Of a DNA stretch of 64,000 nt, positions 43,331 to 51,344 are shown one piece after another. Position 1 is the first letter of the stretch. Each line of letters begins with the position of its first letter. The position numbers and the translations under genes were made by a program. Under the pieces are notes generated by a model, which was not told the DNA's origin, did no database searches, and was given only the letters and a program-made list of their open reading frames with translations. The stretch covers positions 1 through 64,000 of the forward strand of contig CAMQHT010000007.1 of NCBI GenBank assembly GCA_947001705.1, in the 5' to 3' direction. This DNA comes from an uncultured Collinsella sp. (GTDB lineage Bacteria; Actinomycetota; Coriobacteriia; Coriobacteriales; Coriobacteriaceae).

Positions 43331-44539
43331 ATGGGAATCGTTCTGTCACATACCACGGCACGCGCTGTATACCAAACAGTCAACTCGCTCGCAAGCCACG
43401 CGACCGATCCCATATCTATGGAAAAGATCAAGGTGTCTGCGCCGACCACGTCCAACCTGGAAGCGGCGCGAGCATGGCTCAACAGAAAGAATGTCGATTC
43501 TGAAAGCATCCATGTGCTGACGTTTTCCAATAATGCCAAAAGGCACCGCAAGGGCTGCATCTGCCACTGCACGCGCTATACGTTTGATGCAGAAAGCTAC
43601 CTAGAACTCGAGCCGAACGTCTACATCGTCGATATCAAGCTGTGCGCGTTAGAAGCAGCAGCCGACCTCAACCTTTCGGAGCTCGTTGAGTATTACTTTG
43701 AAATCTGCGGCTCCTACGCGCTTGGAACGTCCGACGAAACTCAATATCGCGAGCGCCCAGCCCTAACCAGCGTTGAAGAGCTCAGAGCCTTCTTTTCAGA
43801 GGCATCGGGGTATCGTGGATCTAATAAAGCACTTAAGGCACTTTCTTATGTACGCGAAGGCTGTCGCTCCCCACTCGAAACGGCGTTTGTCATGATGCTG
43901 ACAATGCCCAAGTCAATGGGTGGCTTAGCCATACGCGCTATCAAAACGGACTATCCGATCCCAATCCCCAAAAGATACGCCGCCCTAACGCGACGGACGG
44001 TTTTCTACCTCGACGCGCTGCTCGAAAATTCGATGACCGATATCGAATACAACGGCTTTTACCACGACGAGCCCGAACAGCAATCAATTGACGAGGAACG
44101 CCGAAACACGCTGCGAAACATGGGATATGCCGTTATCACAGTTAGTCGTCATTCGTTTTTCAAGCAGTCCGCTTTTAGGCGGGTCATGGAAGCGATTCGC
44201 ATTCGCGAGAAGATATGGCCCGGTCGACTCCCGGATAACTTCGCCATCCTGCAAGAAACTCTTCGTCAATTTGTCTTGCGGCGCTACTTCGAATACGGTC
44301 GCCGCGTCCTGGAGACACTCAAAGAAGAAGAGGCCGCCAAGCGCGAAATTGCAAGCCAATATCCGCAAGCTGATGACCCGAGCATCAACGATGTGCCAGA
44401 ACCCGACGACATGCAACACGTCGGGGCCCTTGCTGAGGAAATCAATGGGCCTTGGGAATGCGACATGTTCGCAAAAATCGATGAAAACCGCACGGAAGAC
44501 GACACGATTATTGATCTAATTGAGAATTCGCTCTTCTAA
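43331..44539 (+). CDS. Vsr/DUF559-like PD-(D/E)xK-type protein, paralogue of the 34-kb gene
   Basis: 402 residues. The core SPLETAFVMMLTM...GGLAIRAI, then FYLDALLENSMTDIEYNGFYHDE, then DEERRNTLRNMGYAVITVSRHSF and FRRVMEAIRI, follows the Vsr/DUF559 nuclease pattern (D, then IEYDG-like, then H, then D..R..L..GY.V). It aligns in layout with the protein at 33,834. The C-terminal 90 residues are extra and highly acidic (NDVPEPDDMQ, ENRTEDDTIIDLIENSLF). No ribosome site is evident at ATG 43331; a start at MEKIKVS (residue 30) is possible. AT-rich codons and flanking inverted-repeat elements point to mobility. Confidence 0.65.
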   Translation: MGIVLSHTTARAVYQTVNSLASHATDPISMEKIKVSAPTTSNLEAARAWLNRKNVDSESIHVLTFSNNAKRHRKGCICHCTRYTFDAESYLELEPNVYIVDIKLCALEAAADLNLSELVEYYFEICGSYALGTSDETQYRERPALTSVEELRAFFSEASGYRGSNKALKALSYVREGCRSPLETAFVMMLTMPKSMGGLAIRAIKTDYPIPIPKRYAALTRRTVFYLDALLENSMTDIEYNGFYHDEPEQQSIDEERRNTLRNMGYAVITVSRHSFFKQSAFRRVMEAIRIREKIWPGRLPDNFAILQETLRQFVLRRYFEYGRRVLETLKEEEAAKREIASQYPQADDPSINDVPEPDDMQHVGALAEEINGPWECDMFAKIDENRTEDDTIIDLIENSLF

Positions 44540-44558
44540 AGGCGATCTCTGCGGATGT

Positions 44559-44779
44559 CCACCTACATTTTTCGACTTATTCGGCCACCGATGTGCCAGA
44601 TTGGCTGCAGCAATGCTCAATATAACTTTAGATAAAACTGATTCTGCAGGAACTCCCGTAGAGGAAGAACTGATTCTCGCTGTATTTAACACGATAAAGT
44701 ACAAATATGAACAGTCCTAATGCTTCTCAAGGTGGCTTTCTTAGCATGCTGGCCGAACATCTCGAAATATGTTGGCGAG
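44559..44779. repeat. inverted-repeat element, right of the 402-residue gene
   Basis: Left end ACCTACATTTTTCGACTTAT then TCGGCCA (44,559-44,587); right end TGGCCGAACATCTC...ATATGTTGGCGAG (44,750-44,779), its approximate complement. 221 bp, AT-rich. Two short reading frames inside it are not supported. Confidence 0.65.
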
Positions 44780-44854
44780 CATTGCGTCGATGTCTCCCAA
44801 CCCGCAGAAAATCGCAGAGGCGGCAAGCAGTCATCGAAGTTAACGTAAATTGTA

Positions 44855-44915
44855 TTGACATATGAACATGCGCTCATATAATCGGAAGTAAGTTATATGA
44901 GCGCATGTTCATATG
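44855..44915 (+). promoter_or_regulatory. arsR-type promoter with two inverted operator copies
   Basis: TTGACA, 16 bases, TATAAT (44,855-44,882). The operator word ATATGAGCGCATGTTCATAT is present as CATATGAACATGCGCTCATA (44,859) across the promoter and inverted at 44,893-44,915. Each is a partial palindrome (TATGA/TCATA). Binding would block RNA polymerase directly, giving autoregulation by the ArsR protein 14 bases further on. Confidence 0.8.
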
Positions 44916-44928
44916 AAAGGATATTGCA

Positions 44929-45294
44929 ATGAGCAGCCACGCTGATGAAACAAAGACTGGCATCGAGGCCACCGAGCCGATCGCCGCCACCACCTGCTCG
45001 CCCGAGGACCTTCCCGACGAGGAGCTGTTGTACGACCTGGCCGACCTGTTCAAGGTCTTCAGCGACACCACACGCATCAAGATTCTCTATGCCCTCATGG
45101 GCCGCGAGCTCTGCGTGGCCGACATCGCCGAGGCGACCGCAACCTCGCAGTCGGCAGTATCGCACCAGCTGCGCACGCTTAAGCAGTCGCACCTGGTCAA
45201 GTTCCGCCGCGACGGCCGCAACATTCTCTACTCGCTCGCCGACGATCACGTCTACACCATGCTTAACCAGGGCATGAGCCATATCTGCGAATAG
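44929..45294 (+). CDS. ArsR/SmtB family metal-sensing repressor
   Basis: A 121-residue winged-helix repressor. ELLYDLADLFKVFSDTTRIKILYAL leads into the recognition helix (ATSQSAVSHQLRTLKQSHLV, about residues 68-87) and the beta wing (VKFRRDGRNILYSLAD). Metal ligands may include the N-terminal Cys in ATTCSPEDL and CVAD in the alpha-3 region, as in CadC-type sensors. AAAGGATATTGCA precedes the ATG. It heads the unit with the HMA protein and P-type ATPase, and very likely represses them until Cd, Zn or Pb binds; metal choice is inference. Confidence 0.92.
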   Translation: MSSHADETKTGIEATEPIAATTCSPEDLPDEELLYDLADLFKVFSDTTRIKILYALMGRELCVADIAEATATSQSAVSHQLRTLKQSHLVKFRRDGRNILYSLADDHVYTMLNQGMSHICE

Positions 45295-45357
45295 CAATCA
45301 CCCACGGTATCAGCGCGGCCGGCACCCAGACCGCTAACACAGGGAAAGGAACCCACC

Positions 45358-45576
45358 ATGAAAAAGCAGTTTAAGCTCGACGAGATCGATTGCGCCAACT
45401 GCGCGCGCGAGCTTCAGGACGAACTTGCCAAGCTCGAGGGCGTCAAGTCCGTTTCGGTCAACTTTATGACCCAGAAGCTGACGCTCGAGGCCGACGACGC
45501 CAAGTTCGACGAGGTCCTGGACCGCGTCGTTGAGTTCACCGCCGACGCCGAGCCGGACTGCGAGATCATTCTCTAA
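45358..45576 (+). CDS. HMA-domain metal-binding protein (metallochaperone-like)
   Basis: 72 residues forming a single ferredoxin-like heavy-metal-associated domain. The metal site CANC is at residues 13-16, preceded by DEID. GAAAGGAACCCACC precedes the ATG. It lies between the ArsR gene and the ATPase gene. Since the ATPase lacks an N-terminal HMA domain, this small protein probably supplies metal or acts as the missing domain in trans. A GC-rich hairpin follows at 45,599-45,620 (GGCCGCG/CGCGGCC), so the ATPase can be expressed separately. Confidence 0.9.
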   Translation: MKKQFKLDEIDCANCARELQDELAKLEGVKSVSVNFMTQKLTLEADDAKFDEVLDRVVEFTADAEPDCEIIL

Positions 45577-45632
45577 CCCGCGCATACGTTGACCTGCGAG
45601 GCCGCGCTTGCCGCGGCCTTTGCTCGCGAAAT

Positions 45633-45652
45633 TATATGAGCAAGTGTTCATA
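45633..45652 (+). promoter_or_regulatory. third ArsR-type operator, before the ATPase gene
   Basis: ATATGAGCAAGTGTTCATAC, matching the arsR operator ATATGAGCGCATGTTCATAT at 16 of 20 positions. It is placed 24 bases ahead of the ATPase start and after a hairpin terminator, so the ATPase likely has its own regulated promoter. Confidence 0.65.
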
Positions 45653-45675
45653 CACTCAAATGGGAGGTTTGAATC

Positions 45676-47628
45676 ATGGCAGCCGCCGATCCCAAAAAGA
45701 AAAAGAAGAAGCGCAAGAAGAAAGAGTCCCTTGAGCACAAGCGCAACCGCATCCTGGTAGCACTGGGCGTTTTTGCCGTTGTTTATGCCCTCGACGAGCT
45801 CGGCGCCCTCACTATCGCATTTGGGGAGCCCGGCAACATCTACGCCAGCTTCGCGCTGTTCCTCGTGCCGTTTTTGATTGCCGGATACGACGTACTGCAA
45901 AAGGCATTCAATAACATCCGCCGTGGCAAGGCCTTCGACGAGAGTTTCCTTATGGCAGTCGCGACCATCGGCGCGTTTGCCATGGTGCTCTTCCCCGATA
46001 CCGACCCGCACATGGCCGAAGGCGCCGCCGTCATGCTGTTCTACCAGGTCGGCGAGCTGTTCCAGGCATACGCTGTGGGCAAGAGCCGCAAGTCGATCAG
46101 TGCCATGATGGACATCGCGCCCGACTACGCTAACGTCGAGCAAGCCGACGGCACACTCGAACAGGTCTTTCCCGATGACATCGCCGTCGGCACCGTGATC
46201 GTGGTCAAGCCCGGCGAGCGCGTGCCTATCGACGGCGTCATCGTCGAGGGCGAAACCCAGCTCGACACCGCCGCACTCACGGGCGAGTCGGTCCCCCGCC
46301 CGGCCAAGACCGGCGACGATATCATCAGCGGTTGCATCAACATGACGGGCCTCATCCACGTGCGCACCACCAAGCCCTTTGGCGAGTCAACCGTCGCGCG
46401 TGTTCTGGAGCTCGTGGAGAATGCCAGCGAAAAGAAGGCGCGCACCGAGAACTTCATCACGCGCTTTGCCCGCGTCTACACCCCCGCCGTCACTGGCGCT
46501 GCCGCGGTGCTCGCGCTTGGCGGCGGCCTGGTGACTGGCGCTTGGTCCGATTGGATCCTGCGCGGCCTGACCTTCCTGGTCGTCAGCTGCCCGTGCGCCC
46601 TCGTGATCAGCGTACCGTTGAGTTTCTTTGGCGGCATCGGCGGCGCGTCCAAGCTGGGCGTTCTCATCAAGGGCTCCAACTACCTCGAGACGCTCGCCGA
46701 CGTGGACACCATCGTCTTCGACAAAACGGGCACCCTCACCAACGGCACGTTCTCAGTCGTCGCGGTGCACCCCGAGGCTGGCTATACCGAGCAGTCGCTG
46801 CTCGAAGTCGCAGCCCTTGCTGAGTCGTTCTCCAATCACCCCATCGCGCAGTCCGTGCGCGACGCCTACCAGGGCGAGGTCGACCCCAAGCGCGTGAGCG
46901 ACTCCGCCAACGACGCGGGCCACGGCGTGACGGCAACCATCGACGGCAAGCACGTCGTCGTTGGCAACGCCAAAATGCTCGCCGCGGCCGGCGTTGAAGC
47001 ACCGGACTGTGAGGTTGTCGGCACGATCCTCCACGTGCTCGTTGACGGCGTGTACGCCGGCCACATCGTGATTGCAGACACCGTTAAGGCCGATGCGGAG
47101 CAAACGATTCGCGACCTGCATGCCGCCGGTATCAACCGCACCGTCATGCTCACGGGCGACCGCGAGGAGGTTGCAGCGTCTGTGGCCAAGCAACTCGGTC
47201 TCGACGAGTTCCACGCGCAGCTCCTGCCGGGCGACAAGGTCGAGCGCGTTGAGGCGCTACTCGCGGCCGAAAGTGGCAAGGGCAAGCTCGCCTTTGTCGG
47301 CGACGGTATCAACGACGCTCCTGTGCTTACGCGCGCCGATGTGGGCATTGCCATGGGCGCCATGGGCTCCGACGCCGCGATCGAGGCCGCCGACGTGGTG
47401 CTGATGGACGACAAGCCGTCCAACATTTCCCGCGCGATCCGCGTGGCGCGCAAGACCATGTCGATTGTTTGGCAGAACATAATCTTTGCGCTGGGCATTA
47501 AGCTGCTGATCCTTGTGCTGGCAGCGCTGGGTATCGCCAATATGTGGCTTGCCGTCTTTGGCGACGTAGGCGTGGCGATCATCGCCATCCTGAACGCCAT
47601 GCGCGCGATGGGTGTCAAGAACCTGTAG
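45676..47628 (+). CDS. heavy-metal translocating P1B-type ATPase
   Basis: A 650-residue membrane pump exporting a divalent metal at the cost of ATP. Motifs are in order: actuator TGES near residue 214, the membrane metal site CPCALVIS near 311 (CPC, P1B type), phosphorylation site DKTGTLTNG near 353, HP (SNHPIAQS) near 395 and GDGINDAP in the hinge near 545. The Lys-rich tail at the N-terminus (KKKKKKRKKK-like) replaces the usual HMA domain, which is provided by the separate 72-residue protein. CPC with the ArsR regulator favours Zn/Cd/Pb over Cu. GGGAGG precedes the ATG. Confidence 0.93.
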   Translation: MAAADPKKKKKKRKKKESLEHKRNRILVALGVFAVVYALDELGALTIAFGEPGNIYASFALFLVPFLIAGYDVLQKAFNNIRRGKAFDESFLMAVATIGAFAMVLFPDTDPHMAEGAAVMLFYQVGELFQAYAVGKSRKSISAMMDIAPDYANVEQADGTLEQVFPDDIAVGTVIVVKPGERVPIDGVIVEGETQLDTAALTGESVPRPAKTGDDIISGCINMTGLIHVRTTKPFGESTVARVLELVENASEKKARTENFITRFARVYTPAVTGAAAVLALGGGLVTGAWSDWILRGLTFLVVSCPCALVISVPLSFFGGIGGASKLGVLIKGSNYLETLADVDTIVFDKTGTLTNGTFSVVAVHPEAGYTEQSLLEVAALAESFSNHPIAQSVRDAYQGEVDPKRVSDSANDAGHGVTATIDGKHVVVGNAKMLAAAGVEAPDCEVVGTILHVLVDGVYAGHIVIADTVKADAEQTIRDLHAAGINRTVMLTGDREEVAASVAKQLGLDEFHAQLLPGDKVERVEALLAAESGKGKLAFVGDGINDAPVLTRADVGIAMGAMGSDAAIEAADVVLMDDKPSNISRAIRVARKTMSIVWQNIIFALGIKLLILVLAALGIANMWLAVFGDVGVAIIAILNAMRAMGVKNL

Positions 47629-47644
47629 CGCTCGTGGTCCCTCC

Positions 47645-47771
47645 GGCCGGGGCCGGGCTTGGTTTTGAAAACGTCCTCGCGCATGAGGCCCGTCTTTCTT
47701 GCTCCTGCGGAGCAACGGAAAGGCGGGCCTCGCGCTGCGGAGTGTTTTCAAAACCAAGCCCGGCCCCGGCC
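47645..47771. repeat. 127-bp imperfect inverted repeat (long hairpin)
   Basis: Arms of about 54 bases (GGCCGGGGCCGGGCTTGG..., then TTTTGAAAAC, then GAGGCCCG) pair with the reverse strand almost throughout. A smaller perfect hairpin (TTGCTCC-tgc-GGAGCAA) forms the tip. It lies between convergent genes (ATPase and DtxR-like). It may act as a two-way terminator or be a mobile hairpin element. The 130 bases between it and the regulator have no gene. Confidence 0.75.
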
Positions 47772-47907
47772 TGCATTGACACAGCTGGCGGTTCTTGGGC
47801 ATCGCTTGCTGGCGGGGTTCCTTTGCTGAAATGGACTTGGCCGAAAGGGCCGCTGGTCCCGGTCGCTGGTTCGCGCTTTGCGTGAACTCCGCGCTACTGT
47901 GGGTCAG

Positions 47908-48297
47908 TTAGGCTTCTGTTGTTGGACCCGCTACATCTTCCCGTCTCAGCATCGATCTTAGCTTCTCGAAGCTCTCCTCGCTCAGGCAGTGCTCCATGTG
48001 GCAGCCCTCTTGCGACGCGACCTCGGGCGTTACGCCTGCGTCCTCTAGCAGACCTACAAAAAAGCAGTGGCGCTCCCACATTTGACGGGCAACCTCAAGA
48101 CCGCGTTCCGTCAGATGCACGTCGCGTTTGCCCATCTCCACGTAGCCGGTGCTCTCCAAGGCCGCCATGGCTTTAGAGACGCTTGCTTTGGTTACGCCCA
48201 AGTATTCGGCAACGTCGATCGAGCGCACGATGCCCTGACGTTCCGATAGAACGTAGATCGATTCGAGATAGTCTTCTCCGGATTCACGCAGGGCCAT
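47908..48297 (-). CDS. DtxR/MntR family metal-dependent repressor
   Basis: A 129-residue iron- or manganese-responsive regulator. The N-terminal winged helix (EDYLESIYVLSERQG, VRSIDVAEYLGVTKASVSKAM) is followed by the dimerisation and metal-binding helices (ERHCFFVGLLEDAGV, EGCHMEHCLSEES). The latter contains the E-x-C-H-x-E-H metal-ligand pattern. There is no C-terminal SH3-like domain, as in MntR-size proteins. GAAAGGCGGCCC precedes the ATG. GGCTAACTTTTAGGCAA-like words at about 48,395 upstream could be its operator. The partner transport genes are not in the window. Confidence 0.9.
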   Translation of the reverse strand: MALRESGEDYLESIYVLSERQGIVRSIDVAEYLGVTKASVSKAMAALESTGYVEMGKRDVHLTERGLEVARQMWERHCFFVGLLEDAGVTPEVASQEGCHMEHCLSEESFEKLRSMLRREDVAGPTTEA

Positions 48298-48478
48298 GGG
48301 CCGCCTTTCGCGATGGCTTCTAGTTAGCCTTTGGATACTTTTGCTTGATCTACTTTACCGCAAAAGTTGCCCATGTCTTACTACTTTGCCTAAAAGTTAG
48401 CCGTGTTTCACAAAACATGCGGGACGAAAACAAAATGGGGACGCCCCGCAAGGAGTGTCCCCAGCTGCCGGCAGAAAA

Positions 48479-48498
48479 GGAACGTCCCTAAGTGCCGG
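48479..48498. repeat. short repeat shared with the lactate permease 3' end
   Basis: GGAACGTCCCTAAGTGCCGG, identical to one arm of the palindrome at 6395-6413 apart from its edge. It lies directly before the stop of the HAD gene (minus strand) and next to another GGGGAC-bearing palindrome (48,436-48,462). Confidence 0.75.
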
Positions 48499-48504
48499 CC
48501 GCAG

Positions 48505-49275
48505 CTACAGTAGCCCAAAGTGCTTGGCGGCGCTGTAAATGCCGTCGTCGTCTACGGCGGTCGTAACGTAGGTCGCCGCGGCCTTCACGGTATCCTGCGC
48601 GTTGCCCATGGCCACACTTGTGCCCACGGCCGAGAACATCGACAGGTCGTTCTCGCCGTCGCCAAAGGCGATCGCCTCGCTCGCGTCGATGCCCAAGCGC
48701 TCCAGCGTCGCCGCCACGCCCAGGTCCTTGCCGCCGTTAGCGGGAATAATATCGCAGAACAGATCGCACCAGCGCGTAGTGAGCGAATGCGACACGGAAT
48801 CGGTCACGATATGCTCGTCGGCCGGATCAACAAAGGCGCAAAACTGGTAGACCGGCGCGTCAAAGGCGTGCTCAAACGGCTCCTCATGGTAGACAATCCC
48901 CGCGTTACTGCCAGCCGTCACCACGCGCTCGGACAGGCGGTTCACAAACGAATTCTCGCCCTGCATGCACAGCGAGTCGTAGCGCCCCTGCGCCACCTGG
49001 TCCACAATCGCCGCGACGTCGTCCGAATCGATCGGGCAGCTGCGGTAAACGCCCTTGGCATCAAAACAGTGCTGACCCGAAAGCGTGATGTACGCATCCC
49101 AGCCCAGGTCGAACAGCCAGTCCGGCATCTGGTAGGTCGGACGGCCCGTGGCGATCACGCACGCGATCCCCTGCTCGCGAAAGCTGTCGAGCACCTGCTG
49201 CGCCGACGCCGGAATCCGATGGGTCTTAAAGCTCAGCAGCGTACCGTCGATATCGAAAAACGCGGCCTTGATCAT
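48505..49275 (-). CDS. Cof-type HAD family hydrolase
   Basis: A 256-residue haloacid-dehalogenase-fold phosphatase of the Cof/type IIB group. FFDIDGTLLSF at residues 6-16 holds the nucleophile Asp. IATGRP (motif II) is near 41, KDLGVAATLERLGI (motif III Lys) near 183, and GDGENDLSMF (motif IV) near 205. Such enzymes dephosphorylate sugar phosphates or cofactor intermediates. It is cotranscribed downstream of the ABC-F gene (6-base gap). Confidence 0.92.
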   Translation of the reverse strand: MIKAAFFDIDGTLLSFKTHRIPASAQQVLDSFREQGIACVIATGRPTYQMPDWLFDLGWDAYITLSGQHCFDAKGVYRSCPIDSDDVAAIVDQVAQGRYDSLCMQGENSFVNRLSERVVTAGSNAGIVYHEEPFEHAFDAPVYQFCAFVDPADEHIVTDSVSHSLTTRWCDLFCDIIPANGGKDLGVAATLERLGIDASEAIAFGDGENDLSMFSAVGTSVAMGNAQDTVKAAATYVTTAVDDDGIYSAAKHFGLL

Positions 49276-49281
49276 CCTCGC

Positions 49282-51141
49282 CTACTCCTCGCCCTCGAGC
49301 TTCTCGCTCGCCTCGAGCCACGCCATCTCCAACTCGTCCATGGCGGCGTGGGCCTCGTCGATCTTTGCCTGCTGCTCGCCCAGCGCCGTGTAGTTGGTGG
49401 GATCGACCTGGGCCATTGCTGCCTCGGCCTCCTCAACGCGGGCGCGCTGCGTCTCCATTTTGCGCTCGAGCGAGCTCACCTCGCGGCGAAGCTTCTGGCG
49501 TTCGGCGTTGGAAAGGCCATTGGGCTGGCCGCTCGACTTGGGCTTTTCGGCCGCAGCCGCCGCGGCACCGGTGTCAAACGTGCCGGTCTTGGCGCTCGGC
49601 GCACCCACGGGCTCGCCCTCGGCGGTAGCGTTGCACAGGCGCAGGTACTGGTCCACGCCGCCGGGCATATGCGTCAGGTGGCCGTCGAGCAGCGCCCACT
49701 GCTGGTCGGTCACGCGCTCCATCAAGAAGCGGTCGTGCGTCACCAGGATCAGCGTGCCGGGCCAGCCGTCGAGCAGGTCCTCGACAATCGCGAGCATGTC
49801 GGTATCCAGGTCGTTGCCGGGCTCGTCCAGGATAAGCACGTTGGGCTCGTCCAGGATCGTCAGCAGCAGCGACAGGCGACGGCGCTGGCCGCCCGAAAGA
49901 TCGCCGATGCGACTCCAGAGCTGCTGTGTCGTAAAGCCCAGGCGCTCGCAAAGCTTCTCGGGCGAAGTCTCCTTGCCGTCGATGACGTAGTACTTCTTAT
50001 AGTTGCCGAGCACCTCGCGGATCGTGTCACCCATGTAGGGCTCGAGTTCCTCGAGCTGCTGCGACAGAACGCCAAAGCGCACCGTCTGGCCAATCTTCAC
50101 ACGGCCGCGCGTGGGCTCAATCTTGCCCTGGATCACGTCGAGCAAGGTCGACTTGCCGGCGCCGTTCTCGCCCAAAAGACCATAGCGGTCGCCCGCGCCG
50201 ATGAGCCAGGTCACATCGGTGAGCACCTGCTTGGGCGCACCATCGGTATCCGCATAGCCGGCATCCACGTCGATGACATCGATGACCTGCTTGCCTAGGC
50301 GGCTCACGGCAAGGCGCTTGAGCTCCAGCTCGTCACGCACGGGCGGTACGTCGGCGATCAGCTCGCGAGCAGCCTCAACGCGAAACTTGGGCTTGGTGGA
50401 ACGCGCCTGGGCGCCGCGGCTCAGCCACGCGAGCTCCTTGCGCGCCATGTTGCGACGGCGCTCCTCGGTAACGGCGGCCATGCGGTCGCGCTCCACGCGC
50501 TGCAGGATATATGCCGAGTAGCCGCCCTCGAAGGGATCTACCTGGCCGTCGTGGACCTCCCACATGCTGGTGCAGACCTCGTCCAAGAACCAGCGGTCGT
50601 GCGTGACCACGAGCATGGCGCCCTGGCCGCGCTGCCAGCGGGCCTTTAAGTGACGCGCAAGCCAGTTGATGGTGCGCATGTCCAGGTGGTTGGTGGGCTC
50701 GTCGAGCATGAGCACGTCGTAGTCGCCGATCAGCAGGCGCGCGAGGTCCACGCGACGGCGCTGACCGCCCGAGAGCTCGCCCACCATGCCCTCCCAGGGT
50801 ACATCGCTGATGAGGCCGGCGAGGATCTGGCGCGTACGCGGACTCGACGCCCACTCATACTCGGGCGTGTCGCCCACGACGGCATGATGCACGGTGTCGG
50901 TATCGACCAGGTTATCCTTTTGGCCGAGCAATCCAATCGTCGTGTCGCGGCGGTGCGTCACGCGGCCGTCGTCGGGCTCCAACGTGCCGGCGAGCACGCT
51001 CAGCAGCGTCGACTTACCGTCGCCGTTTTTACCGACAATACCAATACGGTCGCCCTCGCCCACGCCGAGCGTAACGCTATCGAAAATATGCTTGGTGGGA
51101 AACTCTAGGCTGACGGAATCGCATCCCAAAAGAATCGCCAT
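49282..51141 (-). CDS. ABC-F family ATPase, Uup-like
   Basis: A 619-residue cytosolic protein with two ABC ATPase domains in one chain and no membrane segments. ABC-F proteins act on ribosomes. The first P-loop GKNGDGKSTL is near residue 36 with LSGGQRRRV following; the second P-loop GENGAGKSTL is near 353, again with LSGGQRRRL. The C-terminus (about 545-619) is a charged coiled coil (RREVSSLERKMETQ...), as in Uup. The start at ATG 51141 is chosen because AAGGAG lies 8 bases before it; the longer open frame includes a palindromic repeat and is not coding. It is upstream of and coupled with the HAD gene. Confidence 0.9.
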   Translation of the reverse strand: MAILLGCDSVSLEFPTKHIFDSVTLGVGEGDRIGIVGKNGDGKSTLLSVLAGTLEPDDGRVTHRRDTTIGLLGQKDNLVDTDTVHHAVVGDTPEYEWASSPRTRQILAGLISDVPWEGMVGELSGGQRRRVDLARLLIGDYDVLMLDEPTNHLDMRTINWLARHLKARWQRGQGAMLVVTHDRWFLDEVCTSMWEVHDGQVDPFEGGYSAYILQRVERDRMAAVTEERRRNMARKELAWLSRGAQARSTKPKFRVEAARELIADVPPVRDELELKRLAVSRLGKQVIDVIDVDAGYADTDGAPKQVLTDVTWLIGAGDRYGLLGENGAGKSTLLDVIQGKIEPTRGRVKIGQTVRFGVLSQQLEELEPYMGDTIREVLGNYKKYYVIDGKETSPEKLCERLGFTTQQLWSRIGDLSGGQRRRLSLLLTILDEPNVLILDEPGNDLDTDMLAIVEDLLDGWPGTLILVTHDRFLMERVTDQQWALLDGHLTHMPGGVDQYLRLCNATAEGEPVGAPSAKTGTFDTGAAAAAAEKPKSSGQPNGLSNAERQKLRREVSSLERKMETQRARVEEAEAAMAQVDPTNYTALGEQQAKIDEAHAAMDELEMAWLEASEKLEGEE

Positions 51142-51185
51142 ATGCCCTGCTCCTTCGTAGAAATTCAACGTTGTCCATGATAGCG

Positions 51186-51226
51186 AAAACCACCACAAAG
51201 GGGACAGGCACCTTTGTGGTGGTTTT
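51186..51226. repeat. palindromic repeat, CCACCACAAAGG family, copy 6
   Basis: Perfect AAAACCACCACAAAGG / CCTTTGTGGTGGTTTT with loop GGACAGGCA. It is the cleanest copy of the family, between the pst operon terminator and the ABC-F gene. Confidence 0.88.
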
Positions 51227-51252
51227 GGGCAAGCGCACCAGCACGCGACGCA

Positions 51253-51291
51253 AAAAGGCGGGCCATCTCCCGCAAGAGATGACCCGCCTCT
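51253..51291 (-). terminator. intrinsic terminator of the pst operon
   Basis: On the minus strand AGGCGGGTCATCTC, loop, GAGATGGCCCGCCT then TTTTTGC. It is located about 55 bases after the pstB stop. Confidence 0.85.
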
Positions 51292-51344
51292 CCAATCAGC
51301 CCCGCGGCAACCGTGGCCGCCGCGGGCCTCAAGCATGTCCCGGA

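Noticed and set aside
44520..44877. Small frames of 62-66 codons inside the right inverted-repeat element
   Set aside because: They overlap on both strands, lack ribosome sites and lie within repeat sequence.
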